A DNA stretch of 64,000 nucleotides, taken from the NCBI GenBank assembly GCA_002989075.1, contig PSQN01000017.1:1798001-1862000 (forward strand), in the 5' to 3' direction. A program made the translations under genes and the position numbers. The DNA is from Arthonia radiata (Eukaryota > Ascomycota > Arthoniomycetes > Arthoniales > Arthoniaceae). Below are positions 33,570 through 43,751 of this stretch, piece by piece (within the stretch, counting starts at the first letter, position 1; the number at the start of each line of letters is the position of its first letter). Under the pieces are notes generated by a model, which saw only the letters and a program-made list of their open reading frames with translations, did not search any database and was not told where the DNA came from.

Positions 33570-35684
33570 TAGAGCGGCGTCTTTTAAAGGTAGACATCGC
33601 ATGGACCTGACTATGGTTAATGAGACCTGCTGGCGCTCGTTGAGAGTGTGATCTGAGGCGGTGGTGGCAAGGCAATGCGTCGCCTTGCTTTAGCAACTGT
33701 CGACCATTCGAGCAATTCCTCAGAGTGCCGAGTTCTGAAATGCCACAGAATTGCATCGAACACTTCAACCCAAGCCCTGGCATTGCAAGCACGACAATAC
33801 GAACCTTGACCGTCGGCTGACGCACAAATGCTTTCTGAAACAAATAAATTACTGCTACAGGTCAGTCCTTTGCAGCGGCGAACGCTAGTCTCGAATCTCT
33901 TTTCGTCTCGTCCGCGTCAAGAGCACAGCACATCTTTAACCAATGCTCAAAAAACGAGCGGACCAGTGACAGATGGTCGCTTGTCGAACTGATGGTCTAT
34001 TCGAGGACGTGCCTGCACGTGCAGTCTTGCTATTAGAAGCTCGGAGATCTCCAGCAAAAGCTCAAACGTATAAGCATATGGGCCACCTTCATCCACCGTT
34101 CTCCTTCCTCGTCTCGAAGCTGGCCAAAAAGCAAAAATGTACACAAGGAAGGATTCCCACGTCGTCACCGACCGTAGTACTAACTTCCCGGAAAGCTGCT
34201 TGAATAGGGGAGAGCGGACGGGATCCCTTAGGTGCCAGCGTCCTGTGTGCGTACGTATCAAGCGTTCGAAATAACAAAATATCAAGATTATTAAACCCGT
34301 GGTGGGGAATCGTGTATGTCTGCGTCTAGTAATTTTGCCCATCGAGCAGACCGTGGCGAAGTATTGTCTGTAGTCTCCTGTACAACTTTTTACGACTTCG
34401 CGACGTGCATGCTTCGGTGCATAGCATTGTTGAATACCGGAGATTTGATCGAAATGGGGAGCTTGGGGTCAGTAAGAGACATGCTCCTTCTCACTGATTA
34501 AAGATAGTGCCACTGCTTCGTGTCAATGGCAACTTACTGAAATTTTACCCGTGATGCGGCGTGCTGGACAAGACCTCTGCTCCTCCTCGTTCTTGTTGAT
34601 GCAAACTACTCGGTCATTTTCATAACATTTGTCCTCTACGTTCTGAACGTTTATGTCCCGAACGTTTCTGAGCAGCACCCGCTCCACGAAGGATGAGCGG
34701 CTCAAAGGCCTGTAAGACACGGTAAAGCTGTCTGATTGACATTCGTAGGACAATGTGAGTTGGCATGAAACAAGTTTCTGCCATGGCGTAGAGCCAAGAC
34801 GAGGCTGTGCCGGTGGGGCCACGGAGTATAATTTCCATGGACTCCTTCTAGATGATCGCCTCTTGAAACATTCATATGGAGACCATGTGATCAAAGCTAT
34901 TGCATACTCCCACTATCATCACAAAATAAACGTTCGCAAGCTTAGCTTGTCACACAAACAGAGAACAGATGATCAAGGAGTCACGAACAGAAGAGAGCTA
35001 TGAGGAAAATTCCTAGTGCGGCCATACAGCCCTCATAGTAAACGACTCCTCGGCAGCTTGAGTCTTGACCAAGCGAGCATGAAGGACCTGATTCATTCGC
35101 GAAGGATGAGCCTGATTCTGTCGATGGGTGCTGCCAGAAGGCTCATGGTCTCAAGAACCTACGCAAGGCGCATTCAATTCTGTGTGAAGCAAGCGAGCTA
35201 TAATTGGACTGCTACTCGCCAAGAGGATGCGATCCTGTCTACGGTGCTCCTTTCATCCAACGGCGTCGAAACGATGCGTTTGACTGTCTATGCCGCAGCT
35301 TTACCGCTTGCAATTTTCGAGCAAGCGAACTCTGCTGGGGCAACCACGACATCACGTAGACGCAGCCTTGCCAACGTCTGTTGCAAGATCGGCGGCGTCG
35401 GACAAGCGTATCTGGCCTTCCATGCCATCCTTTGACCGCTTGCGATAGGCTAGGAAGCTGGCTTTGCGGTAGCGTGCACGAGATTGCGAAGACGTGGCAC
35501 TGAAAGTCGTACCCGTTGACGTAGATCACCTCCGCGAGGCACATCTGACCGTTCACGGTCTGCAATCCTCCGGAGCCCAACGAAGAGGCCAGCTTTGCAA
35601 GATTTTCATGTGGCCACATCGATCACGAGGGCCAGCGACGACACGTATACATATTACTAGCCATCGCGAGAGCGCCGCTGGGGG

Positions 35685-35693
35685 TACATAAAG
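35685..35693 (+). promoter_or_regulatory. TATA-like element before small charged gene A
   Basis: TACATAAAG lies about 230 bp before the start codon of gene A. A similar CATAAAGG occurs in each unit of the 84-bp tandem repeat before gene C. Confidence 0.3.
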
Positions 35694-35732
35694 GGCACCT
35701 GTAGTAGCGATGAGTTTCTTATTCCAACACAA

Positions 35733-35754
35733 ACACACACACACACACACACAC
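35733..35754. repeat. (AC)11 microsatellite
   Basis: An uninterrupted run of 11 AC units lies in the presumed 5' leader or promoter of gene A. Confidence 0.95.
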
Positions 35755-35916
35755 CAGCACCACAGCTAATTACTCAGAGGCAATAAACCACCAAACGTTA
35801 CCACCACCGTCACCTCACTCATCGCAATGGTCAGCCTCTCCGACCTCAGTAAGCGCCATTCCAACGCCAAAGCCGCGCATAGTACAGCTACGGCCACATC
35901 ATCGCGCTGAAACGAC

Positions 35917-36160
35917 ATGATCAAAAATCACGACGACCCACCCGATCAATGGCATGATAGCTACCAAACTGCGGAGCGGGAGGTGAGCGACAAGAAAGCG
36001 GAGATCGAAAAGCTCGAAAGGGAAATCAAGGAGGCGTAGGTCGCAACTGTAAAGCTTGCGCACCTCAACAAAGTAACTGACTTTGGACAGCGAGAAGAAG
36101 GAGGCTGCTCAGAAGGGCGGCGAGGGCTCGAAGTCGAAGGGTCAGAGCTCGAAAAAGTGA
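35917..36160 (+). CDS. Small Lys/Glu-rich protein A (62 aa)
   Basis: Exons 35917-36035 and 36091-36160 are joined by a 55-bp phase-2 intron with a CTGAC branch site. The protein has an acidic start (MIKNHDDPPDQWHDSYQ), a strongly charged helix (AEREVSDKKAEIEKLEREIK) and a Gly/Ser/Lys tail ending KGQSSKK. A short coiled coil is likely. There is no signal peptide. Its plan (charged helix, one phase-2 intron, KGG-containing basic tail) is shared with genes B and C at 40915 and 41912, and I take the three as a loose family. An upstream ATG at 35827 opens a 27-codon frame that is out of frame with this one; it is either a uORF or an older start. I do not recognise a known family. Confidence 0.55.
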
Positions 36161-36806
36161 GCTGCTCGTAAAGCGCTCGGGCAAGTATACTGAGTGGTGT
36201 CGGTGGCTTTGCGTTGACCTCAGGCTGGTGCTTGGATAAAGCGAGGGAGCGGAGGCACCGCTGTCTGGCTTGAAGCCCAGCTGAATCACATCCGCTTATA
36301 TTTTACTTCGTCTGGATGTTCCGAACTAGATGTTCTTGCTTGCGTTGTGAGGCTTATCCGTGAGCGCATAAGCTTTCCAAGCATATTTCAAGGCTGGATG
36401 AAACAGGTCTCTCGGCACGTGTAAGCCAGTACACGGTGCTCACCAACAGTCATGCTTGCTTTGACTTCACTTTCCTATGACAACTCTTTCTTCTTTTTAG
36501 TGACTGGCTGAAGAATGATCGAGACATGGGTGGTTTACATAACCCACGCCTTACATGTTATCGCCATGAAATTGGTCGCTGGCCGAAGGAGGCGCCTCGT
36601 GTCCTATTCGGATGGAATCGAGTGTCAGAAAAGGTTTCAACAATGACAGCAAGCATCACTTGGTCAGAGCGGGCACAAAGAGGTTGCAGCACTGTGCCCG
36701 AAGAGGATACACTTCTGGACCTTTGGCGGGTGTCTTTGGCCGTGGTATCTTCTCCTGATGTCCAACCCTTCAGTAACACGAATTTACAATAAGTTTCTTC
36801 TCATCG
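36161..36806. other. Intergenic spacer between convergent genes
   Basis: The 646 bp show no supported feature. Confidence 0.5.
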
Positions 36807-38894
36807 TCACTGACTATCTTGAAAGGCTTCGGTGTCCGATGCTGCAAACCGGTGGGAATCTCCCCCTGTATAGCGTTAGTGATCTGTAAGCAGAATGTAA
36901 TGAATAATGGAAGTGCTCACAAATACAAGAATACACAAGATCTACCGCAACCGGTACCCAGATAGTGACCGCGATTATCTGCCCGAATGTCCAGCCTGAA
37001 GTGAAGTCAACGGGTGGGCGGGCATCGACCATCGCCTCGCATTTGCGCAAGTACTGCAGGAGCTCTTCTATAGTTGTGGCGAGACCGTATAGAAGTGTGC
37101 CTTCGATGCACAAACCAGCAATGGTGCATACTGAGTCGTATCGCGCGCCATTGTCATGCAGGTGGACCATTGTAAGAAGTTTTCCTAGGCGCGTCTTTCT
37201 CTTGGTGCATATCGAAGGATCAGAATTTTTGACAAGCTTGATGCGCAACCAGTCTGGAATGGTTCTTCGTTTCTTATCTCGATAGGCTGCTAAAGGTGCT
37301 GCAAACCAAGCATGGCATCGACCATGGAACTTCGAGCGTGACTTTGACTTCGCTTGTATGTCACGGGGTGTATTCCGCTCGGGTATGAGAGCGAGTTTAG
37401 AGACGAGAATAACACCTAGGCCGAAGAAGCAGAAGGCGATTGATTGCTTGTCCACATCTGAGGATTGTGCTGAAACGTCCGAAGAGTATAGTGCCTTTCC
37501 TAGAGGTATTTGCCAGTCATAGCAGTACGTCTCTGGGGACACGAACGCACACTTGTCCATGCTTGGTGCTGAGTTGGTGACTATGCTCGGTTGCAAGATT
37601 GCCTTTTCGGCATCCAAGAGTGTACCGAGTGATAGCATCACCACCAAGGCTGTGAGAAACAACATGTACCAAGAAGCCCGTGTCTGGAGGTTAAGAACGT
37701 ACAACACATATACCATGGATAGGCATCCAGAGTCGAGGACCGTCGGTACGAAATCAAGGTTATACAGGACTTGTTGATACGTATGTGCGTCGAATGCGGT
37801 TCCCGAGTATTTGATGGCAAGCGTGAATGCCGCAAGTATGGCGATCATGAAAAAGGCCTGAGCTCTCTGGAATTCCACCAAGGCTTGAGAAAAAGTAATT
37901 GAATACTTTGATCTTAAGACGCTGTTCTGATACTTCCTTGCTGACTCTTGAAGTTCGCATACTCGACTTGAGCCTGAATAAAGGGCCCAAGATAGCAGAG
38001 GCCAAAAACAGAAATGGTACGGCCAGGCATGAATTATTCGCTGGAGGCCGAATGCAGCCAATGCAACTATCGCCTGCACAAGGTATGACAGAAAGATCTG
38101 AATATGTTAGGATGTATTACGGTGGCATGGATAGAGCACTTACCCCTGGCCCAGCCAGATCTGGAGATAGTTGTTGAGCATATGAATTACCAGCGCAATA
38201 CATGTCGTTGAAGCAGACTGGCACATTTTCCGCAGCTACTAGCTCACACGCGATATCGTCGTGGGCGCCGGGCGATCCATGAATAGTCTCAGGAGAACCA
38301 ATGGCGTACTGAGAAGAGCAGACCGTATAATAGGAGCTGCCATGCTCCGTGTTGGCGCGATCAAGGCAAGGACCCTGATCCGGACAACCGTGGTATTGGC
38401 AATACTGATCGATGCACGACTTAATCGGTTGTAACATGGCACTAGTGTCAACGAGATTGCTGCTGTCAAAGCCAAAGGCAGATGCCAACACCGCTGAATC
38501 ACTGTCGAGCGCACCCTTCGCGAGTTGAGCCGCAATAACCGGGTAGAGAAAGCAATTCTGCATTGTATGCATAGCGTTGATGTCGGCCCATAGCATGTGG
38601 GGGTCTCGACAGGCCATAGAACAATTGTGTGATGTATCGTACATGCACCCTCGGTGATTGAGAACGAGATCAGGCGCGTCGTTTCCAAGGCCCACATTCA
38701 GCAAGGGCGCTTCTCGCGGTCGGTAGGCGGAGAGAAGGGCATCCTGGAACCCAAAGGGTCTGCTGATCAAGGGCGTTATGATACCGAGTGACACATTCAT
38801 GCTGGTGAGCCAACTTTGGTATGACTTTGGTAATGGTTCAGATAGCTCAAATCTCAATTTTGAGGGTGCTCACGCCGTAGTTGAAAACCCTCAT
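36807..38894 (-). CDS. Cys-rich polytopic membrane protein of unknown function
   Basis: Four exons, 38894-38874, 38824-38144, 38097-36921 and 36865-36807, give 645 residues. The introns are 49, 46 and 55 bp with good branch sites. Exon 1 is only 21 nt (MRVFNYG) and is the least certain part. The N-terminal half is a probable external domain of about 220 residues with at least 15 Cys, for example CMYDTSHNCSMACRD, CIDQYCQYHGCPDQGPC and CELVAAENVPVCFNDMYC. It is followed by at least six hydrophobic helices, such as YLVQAIVALAAFGLQ, AQAFFMIAILAAFTLAI, YMLFLTALVVMLSLGTLL, SIAFCFFGLGVILVS and FGQIIAVTIWVPVAVDLV. Splicing the last exon on gives a short tail ending TEAFQDSQ. The layout (ectodomain plus helices) recalls the DUF6536 gene nearby, but I see no shared motif. 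Confidence 0.75.
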
Positions 38895-40914
38895 CAGGAC
38901 CCGTCAATCGTCGCCCAGCGTGTAAGCTTGTGTATCTGCAATACGACGCGTGAGCGCGAGCGAGAACGCGCCTGTGTAATAAGAAGTGTAAGCAGACTGA
39001 GATGTTATGAAGGATGAGAAAAGCTTTCATGGAAATCGCATATCGCTGTTCTCCACTGATCAGGCATGATCGCTTAGGGTGTCGACAAATCTTGTTCGAC
39101 GAAGTAGCTAAACCCGAATGCGATGCGATCCACGAGCTAAAGCTGCATCTTTCTTCACATCTTCCGAGTCAGTCTTTGCATATCGGCAAGCCTATCGCCG
39201 GCCTGGCTTGAAACACACATCTCGCCGACTCTCTCTGATATTGTAACTGAGAAGAGCGACGGCAAGTATGAAGGCAAAAAGGATGTGGTCATGATTATCT
39301 TGGAAAGTACGGACTGAATTGCGCCAGCTCTGTTGAGAGTATGTACGCGTGCGATATGTTTCATTTGCTGAGGCGGCAACACTTTCTGCACATAAGTACT
39401 GGTGCGCCTTCCGGCAACATGGACGGGTGGCACTGCAAGGCAAATCTTCAATGTCGTCAAAACGTGGCCGCTAATTACCTAACCTGCGCTTGCAGGTGGG
39501 TCAACGGAAGAGGGAAAAACCCACCCTCGTCGTTGCAAGGGAGATAAATCTGCGAGAGGACCACTAATCGACACGTGTTAGCAGTGAGGCAAGAACTATT
39601 TCATACGCATGGATAGAAGCGTGTCCATCGAGTATGCGCTTATAGCCAGTAGCGACCTTGTCATCGCAATCAGTAGCGCCCGGTGCTGATAAGGCGAGGA
39701 CAGTATGTAGGAATAGTGCCTCCACATTTGAGGAGGACAAATTCCCAGAAGCTGCAGTAGCCGCGAATCGAACCCTTCAGCCAAGATCGAGGCTTTGCAT
39801 CTGCCTCTCTGCCTTTCACCTCCGGGCATCGGCTTGACGAAGAGCTGTCCATCCGAGCCGTTAGCTGGACATTCTCTTGTTGAATACAGCTGCAACTTTT
39901 ACCAGGATTGAGGGTCCAAATCTACTAGCATATGGCACACAGCAACTTCAGTGGCGATACCCGGTACACACGGGGATCTCTGCTTTTTACTCCGTCCCAG
40001 TCCACGTTCTTCAAAGGTGCGAAGGCCCTGAACGGTACCTGCGGCTGCCATTCATGAGTGTACGTAATGCCTGATGGATATGCTAATGTATTCCGCATCC
40101 TGCAGTGCGATCCGCCCAAGGTCGAAGGATGGAGTCGCCTTTAGCATATTTCTTCCATCGAATCGGATTCGACTGGAACTGGACGCCAAGAGATCTTGAG
40201 TATTGCGCCAGGTCTGTTTGGGTCTAGCGCATCAATTGTCTCCCTGGAAGAGTGTCGTGAGTGTGTGCGCAATCCACGCCGTCGCAGACTCGGATATCAT
40301 AAGTGCCCAAACGCATGCTTGACTCTGGCATGGCTTGCCAGCTGCATTCATGCTCCGCGTTGGAAATTTGCCATGCGAGTCCGCTCTTATGACTGTGTCT
40401 TTCAGAGTCCCAGCCGCCTACGAAAACCTCGTCAACCTTCGCGATTCACGTTGTTCAAGAGGAATGAGGATCCATTGATTCTGCTGCGGGTGTAACCATA
40501 CGGGATGGACCATAACAGATTGTGCAAGACATGAACGTGTCACTTCGATCGGTAAATATTCTTCGCTTGACCAGACGAGGCGCATTTTCGTATGAGCAAG
40601 CCTCTGGGAACAGGTTATTCGGCTGCGACGTGCTTCAGTGTCGGTCCCGTCGACTTTCAGAGCAATTGGCTACGTGCCGAGTGAGCGTCATAAAGTACTC
40701 CTCGATGCGTCGCTATTGCAGGCGTTATAATCTTATAGCGGATCATTATCGATTCAAGCCATGCGTGAACGACAACGTGCCACCTGCAAACGTGGCCTTC
40801 CCCATACGCAAGAAGTACAAAGAACGCTGCGCCAGCTGCTCTGCTCTTCAAAGTATCCACAACGTCTGGTTTTGATAAACAACCAACTTCAGCGAACCAC
40901 CTGCAGACACCACC
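38895..40914. other. 2-kb gene-poor spacer
   Basis: The region holds the promoter of the minus-strand membrane protein on the left and of gene B on the right. Open frames are short and unstructured. A GGGTTCGATT box on the minus strand near 39775 looked like a tRNA B box but has no tRNA fold around it. Confidence 0.5.
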
Positions 40915-41264
40915 ATGTCCACCCACGTCAAGAACCTCAAAGACAAAGAGGAGCAAGCACGACAAGCCCAGGAAGACTACAAGAAGACCCGAGAAGAACA
41001 GTGGAAGCTCGGCGAAGGCTTCGACACTGGAAAGACTGACAAGAAAGAGTATTGGGACGAGCAGCACGAGGCTAATGAGAAGGCGCAAGTTGCCGTCCAG
41101 ATATATGCATGTCTCTTTCTTGCTTGGGGGGGTTGTTGACGCAGCACAGGAAGGTGGAGCATAGTAATGCGAAGATCACGACGCAGGTGAAGGAGAAGGT
41201 GTGGCAGGTCTTGCATGGTACGGGGCTTGGGAAGCAGCCCAGCATGAAAGGTGGGAAAGAGTAG
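40915..41264 (+). CDS. Small Lys/Glu-rich protein B (94 aa), with a likely GC-AG intron
   Basis: Exons 40915-41084 and 41150-41264 give 94 residues. The intron starts GCAAGT rather than GT, has a TTGAC branch site and ends CACAG. This is the only splice that keeps both halves in a sensible phase-2 frame. The protein is mostly one charged helix (KEEQARQAQEDYKKTREEQ, then KKEYWDEQHEANEKA) followed by KVEHSNAKITTQVKEKVW and a KGGKE end. No signal peptide is seen. It shares the EAN-X motif just before a phase-2 intron, and the KGG near the end, with gene C 650 bp downstream. If splicing does not occur, a 74-residue protein ending in a Cys-containing tail is made instead. The family is unknown to me. 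Confidence 0.6.
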
Positions 41265-41298
41265 AATCGGATGTGAGTTCTCGGAGGCGCGGATAGCC

Positions 41299-41357
41299 GG
41301 CAGAGTGGAGGTCCCAAAGCGCCCGAGAGCACTGCGCTTTGAGACCTCCACTCTGCC
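41299..41357. repeat. 59-nt near-perfect inverted repeat (hairpin)
   Basis: The left arm is GGCAGAGTGGAGGTC, then one unpaired base, then CAAAGCGC. The right arm is GCGCTTTG, one base, then GACCTCCACTCTGCC. That makes 23 paired bases out of 24 around an 11-nt loop. It lies 34 bp past the stop of gene B, so it may be transcribed as part of its 3' end. It could be a tiny remnant of an inverted-repeat element, a small-RNA precursor or an mRNA 3' structure. The sequence does not decide between these. Confidence 0.85.
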
Positions 41358-41667
41358 ATGTTTCCCATATGTATGGCCTGTTGGTTGAAACTCAATACCA
41401 GACTCGGTTTACTGAACCGTCCTTGCACGCTTGATCTTGAGAAATCGGTTGATACGAGCAAGCCTGGGCGACGCTCCCCTAATGACAACCGATCAGTGCG
41501 CGGCGTCTTCAATCGACCTGATGGAACATACCCATCATTCAGATATTCGCAAGCGGAAGTATCGACAACGTCGCGCGGGCATGAATTATAGTACATCAAT
41601 CTATATCGATGGGGATGATATAACGACGCCGCATCTGGAAGCTAAAGTTCGCCCACGTGTCACTCCT

Positions 41668-41835
41668 ACCCAACTTTAACAGCTTGCAGCAGTACGTTCT
41701 CTTTTGCCGATTCGCCGCGCATAAAGGTGCGTAAACCCTCTTCTGCAAGAAACCCAACTTTAACAGCTTGCAGCAGTACGTTCTCTCTTGCCGATTCGCC
41801 GCGCATAAAGGTGCGTAAACCCTCTTCTACAAGAT
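41668..41835. repeat. 84-bp tandem duplication (two copies)
   Basis: Copies 41668-41751 and 41752-41835 begin ACCCAACTTTAACAGC and differ at only a few positions (for example CTTTTGCC against CTCTTGCC, and TGCAAG against TACAAG). Each copy contains CGCATAAAGGTGCG, a TATA-like sequence, about 100 bp (copy 2) and 190 bp (copy 1) before gene C. The promoter of gene C therefore appears to be duplicated. Confidence 0.95.
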
Positions 41836-41911
41836 TTTACTGGGAGTATTGTTTACGCTTAGAAGAATAGCTTACCACCATACCTCTACTAGAGAGGCTA
41901 CGTCAGCCACA

Positions 41912-42299
41912 ATGTCCGATAAACTCTACAACGCGACCCTCACCCAAAAGCACAACGAAAAGAAAATCAAAGAGTACACAAAAGAACAAGAAGCGCACCC
42001 CGAGGGCAGCAAAGAGCACTCGCGCAAGCAGGCGGACATCACAGACGCCCAGAATAAGCTCGAGGAAGCCAACAAGACTACCGAGGAGGTGTAAGCAAAC
42101 ATTCCGGGCTTGCGTGGCTACTGCTGACGCGTCCAGGAATACGGACTTCCAGCAGAAAGACGCTAGGGTTGAGCAGTCGAGGAGGGAGAAGGAGGAGGCG
42201 GAGAGGGCGGCTGCGAGAGAGGAGGAGGAAGAGAAGCAGCAGAAGGGGGGAAAGGTGAAGAAGGTGGTTTCGAAGATTGTGAAGCCGTTTAAGAAGTAG
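41912..42299 (+). CDS. Small Lys/Glu-rich protein C (113 aa)
   Basis: Exons 41912-42090 and 42137-42299 (46-bp phase-2 intron, CTGAC branch site) give 113 residues. The chain is almost entirely charged helix: KHNEKKIKEYTKEQEAHPEG, KLEEANKTTEEV before the intron, then ARVEQSRREKEEAERAAARE with a Glu run, and a basic end (KVKKVVSKIVKPFKK) after QKGGK. A coiled coil followed by a possible amphipathic membrane- or nucleic-acid-binding tail is plausible. There is no signal peptide. The EAN motif before the intron and the KGG motif after it match gene B, which supports paralogy. A duplicated 84-bp promoter segment lies just upstream. I do not recognise the family. Confidence 0.7.
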
Positions 42300-42624
42300 T
42301 ATCGAAGATCGTGGCCTGCTGAAGTGAACGCGGAGACAGATCGGAAACTGCGGGAAGGGCAGAAGCAAGGGGGGATAAATGCCGGCCTAGTGAACTGGAG
42401 CAACGGTGGACAGTGAATGGAGAAATTTTCCGATATCTGTCTTTTGTGGGCTTTATGTCGCTTCCGACAAGCCCGTTGTTGAACTCGAATCCCTGCGCGC
42501 AAGAATTCGTATGCAACAACCCCTTTGGGGTGTCCAAACGCCGCTCGAATGCGTTGCCGCAAACTATGACCGTTGCGAACACCATGCAACGGCTACTTTT
42601 CGCCGGGATGTCCACGAACAATCT
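42300..42624. other. Spacer between convergent genes
   Basis: The 325 bp hold the 3' ends of gene C and of the secreted protein gene. Nothing else is seen. Confidence 0.5.
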
Positions 42625-43751
42625 CTAGAAGCGAGCGTACTGAGCTCGGAAGATAACATCGTCGAGCACAAGCGCTGGCTTTGGGCCTCTGGCTGCAGCT
42701 CCTGCATGGAGTGGTCAGTATTCTTCCACGACATTCCTCACCTCAAGTCTGTTAGGGGCACATCCGACTCACCTGTCCCCGTCGTCTCGAATGTATAGTT
42801 CTGAGTGAAGCATGTTTGATCGGAAATCTGCCGGGTGATCACACCCGGGAACGTCGCGAACGCGAGCGGACTGGTGTTGTTTCCGGCCTTTGGTGTCGCT
42901 GGCTGTGGCGCCATTAGTCACGTGTCTAACATGCGCAGCGTAAGACGACCGGGGTGACTCACAGTGAACGTGTAAACGTTGTTAACGGTGCCGTACGAGA
43001 CGGGCACGTAGATACCAGACGCGTCAGGTCCAAAGACAGCGCAGTTCTCTGTCACGCTCACGAAGCACGCTGTGGGGACTTGAACGGGTGAAGCAGCTGG
43101 CGTCAACGGCGCGGCGCAGCCGTAATGGAAACTAAACGCGTGTCAACACCGGCGCGGCGATCTTTCGACGGCACCTTCAGATTAGGCGTTTTGGTCATCG
43201 CGCGTAAAGAGATGGACATTCGACGAACCTGCTCAGCTTTCGAGGGAGTCAGTATCAGCATGGCAAGATTGCGAGTAACGTGATCACAACTTACAGCTCC
43301 CTTGGGTCCATCGTTGAATTGGCCCTGAGAAATTCCCAGGAAGGCCGTCGTACCCAACACCAGGGAGCCTTTGCCGCTGGTTGCAACAGCCGTTTGCGGC
43401 ACGGAGAATGGCGCAAGATGAGGCACCGCAGCTTGGGCTGAAGGACGCGAAGACGTAAAGCCTGGCCAAGAAGCAGAAGAGTAGTTCGTCAGGGGCTGAT
43501 TGGCGGGTACGTCATCGAACTGAATGCGTCAGTACTAGAGCCTCGTGATGAACGTGCTGCTCAAGGCGCGGATATCGGACACGCACGGTTGCATTGACAG
43601 CCAGGCATTGAATTGGTGTATCGAACGGAAAGCCACAAAGACCACATTGGAATGGCCCCGATTGGCACCCGAATGGAGGCGGGTCTTGCGCTGTAACAAG
43701 ACTTGCTGCTGCAGTGAGCAGTAGTATACATGTCTTAACAAAGGAGGCCAT
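42625..43751 (-). CDS. Secreted fungal protein of unknown function, six exons including an 8-nt microexon
   Basis: Exons are 43751-43587, 43519-43295, 43236-43229, 43131-42963, 42902-42773 and 42701-42625, giving 257 residues. It begins with a signal peptide (MASFVKTCILLLTAAASLVTA). The mature chain is a beta-rich type I see as typical of secreted ascomycete proteins: TFDDVPANQPLTNY, SWPGFTSSRPSAQ, a strand FLGISQGQFNDGPKGA, then SSFHYGCAAPLTPAA, PTACFVSVTENCAVFG, a TCFTQNYTFETTG segment and a closing PALVLDDVIF. The SSFHYGC strand forms in frame only if the 8-nt exon CTGAGCAG is used between a 58-bp and a 97-bp intron; skipping it breaks the frame. Several Asn-X-Ser/Thr sites are present. 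The role is unknown; it could be a wall-associated or effector-like protein. Confidence 0.75.

Larger units (their letters stand above)
33570..35916. other. 2.3-kb gene-poor spacer
   Basis: No open frame here has a recognisable motif or a convincing splice structure. One frame at 35016-35435 is open for 139 codons but has no family signature and is rejected. The last 250 bp hold the promoter of the small charged protein gene, including a CA microsatellite and a TATA-like sequence. Confidence 0.5.
41265..41911. other. Spacer with a hairpin and a tandem repeat
   Basis: The 647 bp between genes B and C hold a long inverted repeat just after gene B and an 84-bp tandem duplication just before gene C, both listed separately. 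No coding frame is supported. Confidence 0.6.

Noticed and set aside
35016-35435. 139-codon open frame in the 33.6-35.9 kb spacer
   Set aside because: No motif, no helix or signal pattern, no promoter context and no splice partner. The length is within chance for this composition.
39765-39785. tRNA-like B box (GGGTTCGATT on the minus strand)
   Set aside because: The flanking bases do not pair into a T-arm or acceptor stem, and no A box lies at the right distance.
38874-40914. Transposon or viral remnant in the gene-poor spacer
   Set aside because: No terminal repeats, target-site duplications, reverse-transcriptase, transposase or capsid motifs were seen, and base composition does not drop to the AT-rich level of RIP-mutated elements.
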